Assembly (NCBI GenBank): GCA_964422195.1
Contig: CAYRAF010000008.1
Coordinates: forward strand, 1 to 31,807
DNA from: CALVUP01 sp964422195
GTDB taxonomy: Bacteria; Bacillota_I; Bacilli_A; RF39; UBA660
DNA length: 31,807 bases
Direction: 5' to 3'
Of this stretch, positions 1 through 7,794 are shown piece after piece (position 1 is the stretch's first letter; every line of letters starts with the position of its first letter). The translations under genes were made by a program, and so were the position numbers. Below the pieces are notes generated by a model. That model saw only the letters and a program-made list of their open reading frames with translations. It had not been told where the DNA came from and searched no databases.

Positions 1-2
1 AA

Positions 3-647
3 GTTAAATATTATCCAGATGATGAAATGTGGGATAATGCTGAAGCAAAGCTTAGGGAAGTACTTAATGATATAGGAATTGAATATGAAGAAAAAATAGG
101 AGAAGCAGCTTTCTATGGTCCAAAGCTTGATGTACAAGTAAAACCGGCAGTTGGTAATGAAATAACACTATCAACATGTCAATTAGATTTCTGTTTACCT
201 ATGAGATTTGATTTAACTTATGTAGATAAAGATGGCTCAAAGAAAACACCTGTAGTACTTCATAGAGCTGTATTTGGTTCAATAGATAGATTTATGGCTT
301 ATTATTTAGAAGAAACTAAAGGTAACTTACCAACTTGGTTAGCGCCTACTCAAGTATGTATAATTCCAGTCAATAATGAATATCATTTAGAATATGCTAA
401 AGAAATATATGAAGAATTATTTAAAAATGATATTCGTGTGGAATTAGATGATAGGGATGAAAAACTTGGATATAAGATGAGAGAATCTCAAACTAAAAAA
501 ATACCATTTACTTTAATTATTGGAGATAAAGAAAAAGAAGAAAACACTATTAGTTATAGAATGCATGGTTCTCGTGAAACAACTACTTTAAAGAAAGATG
601 AATTTATCAAATATTTAAATAAAATTATAGATAATAAGGAAAGATAG
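3..647 (+). CDS. thrS: Threonyl-tRNA synthetase, C-terminal part
   Basis: Class II aminoacyl-tRNA synthetase that charges tRNA-Thr in the cytoplasm. The reading frame is open from base 3, so the gene enters from the left and only about the last 214 codons are present; the ATG at 27 is internal. The end of the catalytic core is visible: a core strand with GPKLDVQVK, the STCQLDF segment, and motif 3 in HRAVFGSIDRF. The following ~100 residues, starting at PTWLAPTQVCIIPV and including DDRDEKLGYKMRE and the terminal IIGDKE strand, are the anticodon-binding domain. No terminator is evident in the 36 bases before the next gene, so readthrough is possible. Confidence 0.96.
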   Translation, partial: VKYYPDDEMWDNAEAKLREVLNDIGIEYEEKIGEAAFYGPKLDVQVKPAVGNEITLSTCQLDFCLPMRFDLTYVDKDGSKKTPVVLHRAVFGSIDRFMAYYLEETKGNLPTWLAPTQVCIIPVNNEYHLEYAKEIYEELFKNDIRVELDDRDEKLGYKMRESQTKKIPFTLIIGDKEKEENTISYRMHGSRETTTLKKDEFIKYLNKIIDNKER

Positions 648-650
648 TGA

Positions 651-656
651 TATAAT
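651..656 (+). promoter_or_regulatory. Possible -10 box (TATAAT) for the DUF3298-like gene
   Basis: A perfect TATAAT lies 28 bases before the ATG at 684, but no good -35 sits 16-18 bases upstream. Tentative. Confidence 0.3.
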
Positions 657-683
657 TATTTTATAAAATAGAAAGGAGTTTAT

Positions 684-1478
684 ATGGAAAAAGGAAAAAG
701 TAGTAAAACTATAATTATTGTAGTTTTAGTAATTATTATTCTAGGGTTAGTTGGATATATAGCATATGATAAAGGAGTATTTAGTAATAAGAAAAAAGAA
801 GTAACCTCCAGTAAAAAGGAAGAAAAAGTAACTTTTGATATTACTTATAAAGATGAAGAATATTTAGGTAAAAATAGTAAAGGAGAAGTTATAATTACTA
901 ATAAAAGAAATATCCCTAATATTATTAGTAATAAGAAACAAGATATTGCTGATAAGATTGTTAGTGATGTAAAAGCATCATCTGATGAAATATGGAAACA
1001 AATGAATGATCAAGCAGATGACAAAAATTTACTTGAAAGTGGAGATAAAGGACTAGGAAGCAGTTTATTATATAGCACAGCTAAACAAACAGATTCATAT
1101 ATCTCGTTTAAAGCCGAACAGTCAGGAGGATATGGTGGAGTAAGTTGGGCAGGAACATCAGGAGCAGTTTATAGTACTAAAACAGGAGAAAAATTAGACC
1201 TTGTTGATTTAGCAGAAAATGAAACCGAGTTTAAAACATTTATTAATGATTATACTTTAAAATATTTGGAAAAAAGTGATTATCAATGTTTAAACGATGA
1301 TTGGAAATCAACATTTAATAAATATCTATTTGAAGATAGTTATAATTTAGATGACGAAGGTTTAAATATTTATATATCTAGATATGCTATTGCTTGTGGA
1401 GCAGATGGTACGATAATCGTAAAAGTTCCATACAATGAGGCAAATAGTTATTTAAAATCAGAATATAAGAATAAATAA
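684..1478 (+). CDS. Membrane-anchored extracellular protein, DUF4163/DUF3298-like
   Basis: 264 residues. A hydrophobic segment at about residues 9-28 follows a Lys-rich start, giving an N-terminal signal anchor with the rest outside. The C-terminal ~100 residues (YNLDDEGLNIYISRYAIA followed by a valine-rich strand and PYNEANSYL) resemble the DUF3298 domain found in anti-sigma factor RsiV and the deacetylase PdaC. The middle (KLDLVDLAENETEF) resembles the linker usually seen between DUF4163 and DUF3298. No catalytic domain is present, so it is a stand-alone sensor or binding module rather than an enzyme. RBS GAAAGGAG precedes the ATG. It is followed by a strong terminator, so it is either monocistronic or the tail of the thrS transcript. 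The family call is by pattern recognition. Confidence 0.75.
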   Translation: MEKGKSSKTIIIVVLVIIILGLVGYIAYDKGVFSNKKKEVTSSKKEEKVTFDITYKDEEYLGKNSKGEVIITNKRNIPNIISNKKQDIADKIVSDVKASSDEIWKQMNDQADDKNLLESGDKGLGSSLLYSTAKQTDSYISFKAEQSGGYGGVSWAGTSGAVYSTKTGEKLDLVDLAENETEFKTFINDYTLKYLEKSDYQCLNDDWKSTFNKYLFEDSYNLDDEGLNIYISRYAIACGADGTIIVKVPYNEANSYLKSEYKNK

Positions 1479-1490
1479 GATACGTTAAGA

Positions 1491-1517
1491 AAAGTTATTA
1501 TAAAAATAACTTTTTTT
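1491..1517 (+). terminator. Rho-independent terminator
   Basis: Nine-base-pair stem AAAGTTATT/AATAACTTT (1491-1499 with 1505-1513), loop ATAAA, then a T run. Confidence 0.85.
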
Positions 1518-1579
1518 CTTTGTAAAATAAGGAAAATGATTAAAATTACTTTACATATACATTTCTTTTTTGATACAAT

Positions 1580-1585
1580 TATAAT
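1580..1585 (+). promoter_or_regulatory. Probable -10 box for ftsAZ
   Basis: TATAAT 21 bases before the ftsA ATG, after the previous terminator. No convincing -35 is seen at normal spacing; a TTGATA lies only 5 bases upstream. Confidence 0.45.
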
Positions 1586-1605
1586 AGTAGATAAGAGGGT
1601 AGAAT

Positions 1606-2850
1606 ATGAGAAAGGTATATACAAGTATAGACTTAGGTTCTGATAGTATTAAGATAGTTGTAGCTGAAAAAGTAAATAAGCGTTTTCATGTATTAGCATC
1701 TACTTCTGTTTTGTCAGAAGGTATTAAGAAAGGTGTTATTGCTGATGTAAAAAAAACAGTTATATCTGTTAATAAAGCAAAAGCAATTATTGAAAAGCAA
1801 ATTGACTTAAAAATAGAAGAAGCTATTGTTATAGTGCCATCAAATAATTGTATATTTGATATAATCAAAGGTGATTGTAAAATTAGTGGTGAAGATAGTA
1901 CTGTTATAGGTGCAGATATCTCTAATTGTATTAAACAAGCTGTATTATCAAAGAAAAAAGAAGAGTATGAAGTTGTTACTGTAGAACCTATACAATTCAA
2001 TATTGATGATAATAAAGAAGGTTATAAAAATCCAATTGGAATGTTTGGAGATGAACTTTCTGTAAAAGCTGTTATGATGAGTATACCTTCTGCTTATTTA
2101 TATCCAATTATTGAAGTTTTTAATGCCTGTGGTATAGAAATTATTGATATGAGTTTTTCTTCTATAGGTGATTATTACGAAGTTAAAAGTAAAGAACTTG
2201 ATAGTAAAGTAGGAGCGATTATTAATATAGGAGCTGATATAACTAATGTATCTATATATAATAAAGGTATAATGATAAAAAATAAAATATTGGAATTTGG
2301 CTCTAAAAATATTGATAATGATATTGCTTATGTTTATAGAATAGATAATAGTGTTGCTAAAAAGTTAAAAGAAAGTTTTGCTGTTAGCAATAAAAAATAC
2401 ACTGATAGTAATGATGTAGTTGAAGTTGAAACCAAAATAGGAGAGAAGATTACAATTAATCAATATGAGATATCAGATGTAGTAGAGTCAAGGCTTACAG
2501 AAATATTAAAATTTGCAAAAAATAGCATAAATGACTTAACAAAGCGAGAAATTAGTTATATAATAGTTACAGGAGGAATAAGCGAGCTTGCAGGATTTCA
2601 GTATGTAGCAGAAAATATTTTAGGAAAAGAAGCTATAGTCCATAATATAACTAATATGGGAATTAGAAACAATAAGTATTCATCTGCAATAGGTTTGATT
2701 AAATATTTTGATTATAAGATGAATTTAAGAGATAAAGAGTATTCTGTTTTAAAAGATGATATTTCGCTTACAAATAATAAGAAAAGAAGACAACAATCTG
2801 ATGAAGGCAATATAATTAGTAAAGTGTTTGATATGTTTACAGGGAATTAG
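1606..2850 (+). CDS. ftsA: Cell division protein FtsA
   Basis: Actin-like ATPase that tethers FtsZ to the inner face of the membrane. 414 residues, the usual length. The N-terminal phosphate-1 loop reads SIDLGSDSIKIVVAE, the phosphate-2 region is GAIINIGADITNVSIY, and the adenosine motif is IIVTGGISELAGF. The SHS2 (1C) subdomain follows the first third. The last residues, NIISKVFDMFTGN, form the expected amphipathic membrane-targeting helix. It lies 11 bases before ftsZ and is clearly co-transcribed with it. The rest of a dcw cluster (mur, mra or sepF genes) is absent from this window. Confidence 0.96.
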   Translation: MRKVYTSIDLGSDSIKIVVAEKVNKRFHVLASTSVLSEGIKKGVIADVKKTVISVNKAKAIIEKQIDLKIEEAIVIVPSNNCIFDIIKGDCKISGEDSTVIGADISNCIKQAVLSKKKEEYEVVTVEPIQFNIDDNKEGYKNPIGMFGDELSVKAVMMSIPSAYLYPIIEVFNACGIEIIDMSFSSIGDYYEVKSKELDSKVGAIINIGADITNVSIYNKGIMIKNKILEFGSKNIDNDIAYVYRIDNSVAKKLKESFAVSNKKYTDSNDVVEVETKIGEKITINQYEISDVVESRLTEILKFAKNSINDLTKREISYIIVTGGISELAGFQYVAENILGKEAIVHNITNMGIRNNKYSSAIGLIKYFDYKMNLRDKEYSVLKDDISLTNNKKRRQQSDEGNIISKVFDMFTGN

Positions 2851-2861
2851 GAGGATATTTT

Positions 2862-3971
2862 ATGTTAAATAGCTTAGAAATGGATCAATTAGCAAAAATA
2901 AAGGTAATAGGTGTTGGTGGTGGCGGTGGTAATGCCGTTAATAGAATGATAGAAACAGGAGTAAAAGGTGTAGAGTTTATTGTAGCAAATACAGATTTAC
3001 AAGTTTTGAACAACTCTAAAGCAGATGTTAAAATACAAATCGGTGCATCACTAACAGATGGTTTAGGTGCAGGAGCAAAACCTGAGATTGGTAAAGAAGC
3101 TGCAGTTGAATCAAAAAAAGAAATAGAGGAAGCTTTATCTGGTGCTGATATGGTATTTATCACTTGTGGAATGGGTGGAGGTACTGGAACAGGAGCTGCT
3201 CCAGTAATTGCTGAAATCGCCCAATCTTTAGGGGCTTTAGTAGTAGCAATAGTTACTAAACCATTCTCATTTGAAGGAAGAAAAAGAATGGAAAATGCTC
3301 ATGCAGGACTTGAAGCTTTAAAAGAACATGTTGATACACTAATTGTAATTCCAAATGATAGATTAAGAGAAATTATTGATAAATCAACACCAATGTTAGA
3401 AGCATTTAAAGAAGTTGATAATGTACTAAGAAGAGGAGTTCAATCAATATCTGATCTAATTGCTGTAGTTGGACTTGTTAACTTAGATTTTGCAGATGTT
3501 AAAGCAGTTATGGAAAATAGTGGAAATGCTATTATCGGTATCGGTATTGGTATTGGAGAAGATAGAGCAATAGAAGCTGCTAAACAAGCTGTATCATCAC
3601 CATTACTTGAAACTTCAATAGAAGGAGCTACAGATGCAATTATTAATATAACAGGTGGTGTTAACTTAACATTATTTGAAGCTGAACAAGCTGCTGAAGT
3701 AGTAAGAAGTGCATCAAATACTGATATAAATACAATATTTGGTTCAGTTATTAATGAAAATTTAACAGACGAAGTAATTGTTACTGTAATAGCTACAGGA
3801 TTTGATAAAAAATCTCAACCATTGTATAACAATGTACAAAATACAACTAGAAAACCAATTAAGGAAGTTGAAGTTATGGAATCAGAAGAAGTAGAAACTG
3901 ATGAATCTTCAGATGCATCAGATGCTAATGAATTTGAAATTCCACCATTCTTAAGAAATAAGATTTATTAA
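2862..3971 (+). CDS. ftsZ: Cell division protein FtsZ
   Basis: Tubulin-like GTPase that polymerises into the division ring. 369 residues. The N-terminal strand GVGGGGGNAVNRM and the tubulin signature GGGTGTGAAPV are intact, as are the synergy-loop region (NLDFADVKAVM) and the GTP-contacting NDRL. An acidic linker (residues ~335-355) leads to the C-terminal peptide FEIPPFLRNKIY, which binds FtsA and other partners. RBS TAGGAGGA precedes the ATG. The stop codon runs into a terminator. Confidence 0.98.
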   Translation: MLNSLEMDQLAKIKVIGVGGGGGNAVNRMIETGVKGVEFIVANTDLQVLNNSKADVKIQIGASLTDGLGAGAKPEIGKEAAVESKKEIEEALSGADMVFITCGMGGGTGTGAAPVIAEIAQSLGALVVAIVTKPFSFEGRKRMENAHAGLEALKEHVDTLIVIPNDRLREIIDKSTPMLEAFKEVDNVLRRGVQSISDLIAVVGLVNLDFADVKAVMENSGNAIIGIGIGIGEDRAIEAAKQAVSSPLLETSIEGATDAIINITGGVNLTLFEAEQAAEVVRSASNTDINTIFGSVINENLTDEVIVTVIATGFDKKSQPLYNNVQNTTRKPIKEVEVMESEEVETDESSDASDANEFEIPPFLRNKIY

Positions 3972-3991
3972 GAGCAACAGCTCTTTTTTTT
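3970..3991 (+). terminator. Terminator overlapping the ftsZ stop codon
   Basis: AAGAGC/GCTCTT stem (3970-3975 with 3980-3985), loop AACA, then a T run. The first stem bases are the last bases of the TAA stop. Confidence 0.88.
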
Positions 3992-4085
3992 TATGTTTTT
4001 GTAAAAAAATGTTTTAATTTGTAAAAAATAGTGTTATTAATTGTAGATTTATGATATTATTAAAGTAAGAATAGGAGGAATGTAT

Positions 4086-5165
4086 GTGAAAAAAATTAGT
4101 AAAGGGTTTAAATTACTAACAATTATAATGTCCATGGTATTACTTACTGGTTGTGTTAAGTATGAACTTACTATGGATATTACAAAAAATGATGTAAAGG
4201 TAGGATTTGTATATGCAATGCAAAGTACTTATTACGATGCTAGTCAATTTAAAGATACAAAACAAGAATTAAACGGAGAAAAATATAAGGTAGAATCTTA
4301 TGATGATGGAGAATATAAAGGAATTAAAGCTTCAAAATCATTAGGAAAACTTGATAGTTTAAGTAAAGGTTCAGGAGAACAAGTTGATATTACTAAAGTT
4401 TTATCAGGAAAAGGAATTGATATATCAAAACTATTCCAAGTAAAGAATGGTGTATACAGCGCTAACTTTAAGTTTGATGCCTCTGATGAAACAGCTTTAT
4501 CAGGTGAGGAAGAAGAAACTACTATAACAGAAGATGAAACAACAAATGATGATGAAACAACTACTGATGATGAAACAACAACTGATGATGAAACAACTAC
4601 TGATGATGAGACTAGTACGGATGAAGACACTACAACTGATGATTTTAATCTTGGTGATGATACAGATTATAGTCAAATGTTATCAGGTATTAAATTTAAA
4701 TTTGTAGTTACTTTACCAAATAAATCAATAAGTAATAATGCTACTGAAGTTAGTAAAGATGGAAAAACTTTAACATGGGAAGTTAATTTTGGAAGTAGTA
4801 AAGATATTAAATTTGAATTTAAAACTGGTGGAGTTAATCAAACAATTATACATGTTGTTGTAGGGGCAGTTGCAGGAGGATTAATAGGATTAGCATTATA
4901 TTTTGTTATGCAAAATATTAAAAAGAAAAAGAATACTAATATAACACAACCAAACCCTATGCCTGAAACACCAACAGTTCCAGTTGCAGAACCAGTTCAA
5001 CCTAGTATACCACAAGCACCAGTTCAACCAACTCCAGAGCCTAGTGTTCCAGAAACTCCAGTTGAATCAAACCCAGAACCTAGTGTTCCTGAAACTCCAG
5101 TTGAATCAAACCCAGAACCTAGTGTTCCTGAAGAAACTAACAACCAAGATACACCTAATGTATAA
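4086..5165 (+). CDS. LppM-like lipoprotein with C-terminal transmembrane helix and Pro-rich tail
   Basis: About 359 residues from the GTG at 4086, chosen because AGGAGG (4073-4078) sits 7 bases before it; the ATG at 4080 directly abuts that RBS. A basic, hydrophobic signal peptide ends in the lipobox LLTGC, so Cys is the likely lipidated N terminus. The ectodomain starts VKYELTMDITKNDVKVGF and ends NKSISNNATEVSKDGKTLTW, a layout like LppM/DUF3153 lipoproteins, followed by a transmembrane segment (IIHVVVGAVAGG and onward) and KKKK. A Thr/Asp repeat interrupts the ectodomain, and a Pro-rich repeat tail follows the membrane helix. With a lipidated outer N terminus and one helix, the tail should lie in the cytoplasm (inference). 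The next gene is a paralog. Confidence 0.75.
   Translation: MKKISKGFKLLTIIMSMVLLTGCVKYELTMDITKNDVKVGFVYAMQSTYYDASQFKDTKQELNGEKYKVESYDDGEYKGIKASKSLGKLDSLSKGSGEQVDITKVLSGKGIDISKLFQVKNGVYSANFKFDASDETALSGEEEETTITEDETTNDDETTTDDETTTDDETTTDDETSTDEDTTTDDFNLGDDTDYSQMLSGIKFKFVVTLPNKSISNNATEVSKDGKTLTWEVNFGSSKDIKFEFKTGGVNQTIIHVVVGAVAGGLIGLALYFVMQNIKKKKNTNITQPNPMPETPTVPVAEPVQPSIPQAPVQPTPEPSVPETPVESNPEPSVPETPVESNPEPSVPEETNNQDTPNV
4548..4619 (+). repeat. 18-nt coding repeat (DDETTT, four copies)
   Basis: Four tandem 18-base units within the lipoprotein ectodomain encode Asp-Asp-Glu-Thr-Thr-Thr; the last is DDETST. An acidic, Thr-rich spacer likely to vary in copy number. Confidence 0.85.
5034..5132 (+). 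repeat. 39-nt coding repeat (PEPSVPETPVESN, ~2.5 copies)
   Basis: Two full 39-base units and a partial third encode the Pro/Glu-rich C-terminal tail. The second and third units are nearly identical at DNA level, which points to recent slippage or recombination. Confidence 0.85.
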
Positions 5166-5179
5166 ATTTAAGAATAATT

Positions 5180-5199
5180 GGGAGTAAACTCCCTTTTTT
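5180..5199 (+). terminator. Terminator between the two lipoprotein genes
   Basis: GGGAG/CTCCC stem (5180-5184 with 5189-5193), loop TAAA, then TTTTTT. Only 23 bases remain to the next ATG and they hold no promoter, so partial readthrough probably feeds the next gene. Confidence 0.8.
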
Positions 5200-5215
5200 A
5201 TTTTAGGAGGGTATT

Positions 5216-6448
5216 ATGAAGATAATTAAAAGACTTTTTATATTGATGTTTATTATTCTATTAACCGGATGTGTAGATGCCAAATATACCATGAATATTA
5301 CTAAAGATAATGTAGATTATGAAATGATAATTGGTATGCAAGAGAAAAGTTTGCCATCTGATGAAGATTTATTTTCAGAAGAAGATAAGAAAAATTATGA
5401 AGATTTAGGGTATAAGATAGAAACATATAATAAAGATGGTTATGTATATTATAAGTTTAATAAATCACTTGGTAGCTTAGATTCTTTAAGTTCAAGTAAA
5501 GGTAATAGTGTAAACTTAGAACAGTTATTGTCAGGTGATTTTAAAGATATAACACTATTTAAAAAGTCTCTTATATTCTATGAAGCTACTTTTGTTACTT
5601 TAAAAAACAATGTAGTTGAGGATACTGCTAAAGAAACAGAAGAAACTGATGAGAATAAAACTTTAGAAGAGACAGAAAAAAATTATGATTTTACGGCATT
5701 AAATGGAATAGCTACTGCTACTTTCAAAGTTAATTTACCAGCAAAAACTATTTCAAATAATGCTAGAAAAGTAACTAATAATGGTAAAACACTAGAATGG
5801 GATTTAACTAAAGATACATTAATTAAGTTTAAATTTACTCCATATATGGATATAATTACATATATAGTTATTGCACTTATAGGAATAATAGTAATATCTG
5901 TAATACTAACTATCATAAAAGCATTTAGAAGAGGCCCAAAAGCTACTAACCATGTATTTAAGAATAATTTTAGTACAAGTAATAATACTCAAAATATAAT
6001 TGATAATAATATAAATAACAATGTGAATACTGATACACAAATAAATAATGTAGAAGTTCAACTAGATATTCCATCTAATGATATTAATCAAATTAATAGC
6101 ATTCAACAAAATAATAATGCTGGAATTAGTTTTGAAAATATACCTGTAAATAATGTTGAAGTACAACCTAGTATTCCAAGTATTGATACAAGTATTAATC
6201 AAATTGATAATGTGCAACCAATAAACACAGAAATACAAAATAATCCAATTAATAATATTAGTAATAATGATAATCAAACTAATAATATGGTACCACCAAT
6301 AGTTAATAACGATATCAATCAAGAAAGTGTTCCATCAGTAAATACTATAGATACTCAATCTAATATTAATAATACAATTAATAATCAAGTTTCTAGTGTA
6401 GAAAATGATGGAGAGGATTTATTTAATAGTATTCAACCAAAAGAGTAA
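5216..6448 (+). CDS. LppM-like lipoprotein with C-terminal transmembrane helix and Asn-rich tail
   Basis: 410 residues, a paralog of the preceding lipoprotein. It has the same order: signal peptide with lipobox LLTGC, ectodomain opening AKYTMNITKDNVDYEMIIGMQ, a LGSLDSLSSSKG segment matching the upstream protein's LGKLDSLSKGSG, a closing strand pair with KTISNNARKVTNNGKTLEWDL, one membrane helix (residues ~215-238) and a basic stop-transfer. The tail is about 160 residues, rich in Asn and Ile, with a repeated NNVEVQ...IPS element, unlike the Pro-rich tail of the paralog. AGGAGG precedes the ATG. The function is unknown. The tail is probably cytoplasmic and disordered (inference). Confidence 0.75.
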   Translation: MKIIKRLFILMFIILLTGCVDAKYTMNITKDNVDYEMIIGMQEKSLPSDEDLFSEEDKKNYEDLGYKIETYNKDGYVYYKFNKSLGSLDSLSSSKGNSVNLEQLLSGDFKDITLFKKSLIFYEATFVTLKNNVVEDTAKETEETDENKTLEETEKNYDFTALNGIATATFKVNLPAKTISNNARKVTNNGKTLEWDLTKDTLIKFKFTPYMDIITYIVIALIGIIVISVILTIIKAFRRGPKATNHVFKNNFSTSNNTQNIIDNNINNNVNTDTQINNVEVQLDIPSNDINQINSIQQNNNAGISFENIPVNNVEVQPSIPSIDTSINQIDNVQPINTEIQNNPINNISNNDNQTNNMVPPIVNNDINQESVPSVNTIDTQSNINNTINNQVSSVENDGEDLFNSIQPKE

Positions 6449-6467
6449 ATAAAAATACTCTTTTTTA
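6441..6467 (+). terminator. Terminator overlapping the lipoprotein stop
   Basis: AAGAGTA/TACTCTT stem (6441-6447 with 6456-6462) with an 8-base loop and a T run. The stem includes the TAA stop region. Confidence 0.82.
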
Positions 6468-6498
6468 TTCTATGAAGTCATAAAAGCGATGTAAATAT

Positions 6499-6527
6499 TT
6501 GACTTTTTTTGTAAATTGTTGTATAAT
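6499..6527 (+). promoter_or_regulatory. Sigma-A promoter for the KsgA-like pair
   Basis: TTGACT (6499-6504), 17-base spacer, TATAAT (6522-6527). Near-consensus, 30 bases before the ATG at 6558. Confidence 0.85.
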
Positions 6528-6557
6528 TAGCTCATATTTATTTAAGGGGGTTATTAA

Positions 6558-7754
6558 ATGGAAGAATTTATAAAAAATCCAAATCCAACAAAGGATCAAC
6601 ATTTTATGGTTGATAAAAAAATGTTACGATTAATATATGATACTGCAAATATACAAGAAGGAGAATCAATTGTTGAAATAGGTGGAGGAGAAGGAGCTTT
6701 AACAGATTATTTAATACAAGGTAATAACCATGTAACTGTAATTGAAAAAGATCCATATTATGCAAACTATTTAAAAAACAAGTATAAAGATTATCCAAAT
6801 GTAGAGGTAATTGAAGGTGATGCATTGCAATTTGATTTTAATGGTTATGATAGAATTGTAGCTAATTTGCCTTATACTATTACAGAACCATTTTTAATTA
6901 ATTTAGCAAGTAGTGGTGTATTAGATTACTCAAATACAGATCCTAATAAATCAAATGTTAAAAGTACAACACTAGTATTATCACAAAACTCTACTCGTAA
7001 GATGGTAGCACCAGTACAAATAACTGAAGGAGAATCTAGGCATTTAAATCAGGAATTTGGAATAATGGGCGCTATTTGTCATACATTTTGTGATACAGAA
7101 ATTGTATCTGCAATTCCAAGTGAAGCATTTTTCCCAGAACCAGCAGTTACATCTTTTATAGTAAATCTTACTCCTAAAAAGAATAAAACTACTGTTGATA
7201 GAATAGTAAATGAATTATTAATTGATAGAAAGGATAATCATGCTTCTATAAAGAGAATCTATCAATTGATGCTGGTACAAAACAAAGTTTATAAAGTAGG
7301 TAAACATAAAAATAATGGTTATGGAATAATGAGTAAGAGTTTTACATCATCTGTAATAGAAAATCAAAATATTTATGATTTAAATCATTCACAAGTGTCT
7401 CAATTATTACAAGATTTAATTCGCAATGATGTTAATATCAAATCAAGTAATGCAAGACAAAGTAGACAAAATAGTTATGATGAAATGGATTATTCAAGAT
7501 ATTTTGTTAATGGCAGGTTTAGTTATGATGCAGATGAAGATTATGGCGATGATGATTATAATGAATATGATGAATATGAACAAGATAAGAGTGCAAAAGA
7601 AAAATTCGAAAAGAAATATGATTATTTTTATGATAGTAAAAGATATGATGTTTTATTAACAAGAGGACTTGAAAACTTAGAAACTTCTGATTTAAGACAA
7701 AAATTAGGAGAAGATACAAAAAGTAATAATAAAGTTATGAAAAAAGTAGGATAG
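6558..7754 (+). CDS. KsgA/Dim1-family rRNA adenine dimethyltransferase with acidic C-terminal extension
   Basis: SAM-dependent N6-adenine dimethyltransferase fold (KsgA/Erm/Dim1). The opening KDQHFMVDKKML is the family N-terminal motif. Motif I is VEIGGGEGALTDYL, the acidic ribose-binding residue is in VIEKD, then EGDALQFDF, the catalytic motif IV is NLPY, and AFFPEPAVTSFIVNL is the FxPxPxV-type motif before the C-terminal helical domain. At 398 residues it is about 120 longer than a typical KsgA. The extra C-terminal part (from ~residue 300) is rich in Asp, Glu and Tyr and probably disordered. RBS AAGGGGG precedes the ATG. It lies beside a second, more divergent paralog. The probable substrate is the 16S helix 45 adenines, but an Erm-like 23S target cannot be excluded. 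Confidence 0.85.
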   Translation: MEEFIKNPNPTKDQHFMVDKKMLRLIYDTANIQEGESIVEIGGGEGALTDYLIQGNNHVTVIEKDPYYANYLKNKYKDYPNVEVIEGDALQFDFNGYDRIVANLPYTITEPFLINLASSGVLDYSNTDPNKSNVKSTTLVLSQNSTRKMVAPVQITEGESRHLNQEFGIMGAICHTFCDTEIVSAIPSEAFFPEPAVTSFIVNLTPKKNKTTVDRIVNELLIDRKDNHASIKRIYQLMLVQNKVYKVGKHKNNGYGIMSKSFTSSVIENQNIYDLNHSQVSQLLQDLIRNDVNIKSSNARQSRQNSYDEMDYSRYFVNGRFSYDADEDYGDDDYNEYDEYEQDKSAKEKFEKKYDYFYDSKRYDVLLTRGLENLETSDLRQKLGEDTKSNNKVMKKVG

Positions 7755-7767
7755 ACTACTTTTTTTT
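7741..7767 (+). terminator. Terminator overlapping the first methyltransferase stop
   Basis: AAAAAAGTAG/CTACTTTTTT stem (7741-7750 with 7757-7766) with a 6-base loop. The coding 3' end forms the left arm, and the T run extends to 7767. Confidence 0.8.
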
Positions 7768-7775
7768 GGTATAAT
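7767..7775 (+). promoter_or_regulatory. Extended -10 promoter (TGGTATAAT)
   Basis: A TGn-TATAAT element directly after the terminator T run. It predicts a start near 7782, leaving a leader of about 13 bases before the ATG at 7795. It also rules out the ATG at 7774, which lies inside the -10 box. Confidence 0.7.
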
Positions 7776-7794
7776 GATAATGGAGATGAGAAAT

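Noticed and set aside
4298..4630. Antisense ORF rich in Ser and Val opposite the lipoprotein repeat
   Set aside because: It is the reverse reading of the DDETTT repeat, with no RBS and no separate promoter.
5166..5187. A 67-codon ORF (4984-5187) overlapping the lipoprotein tail
   Set aside because: It is an out-of-frame reading of the 39-nt repeat, with no RBS.
7774..7794. Upstream ATG at 7774 as start of the second methyltransferase
   Set aside because: It overlaps the TATAAT box, and the RBS GGAG lies after it; ATG 7795 fits better.
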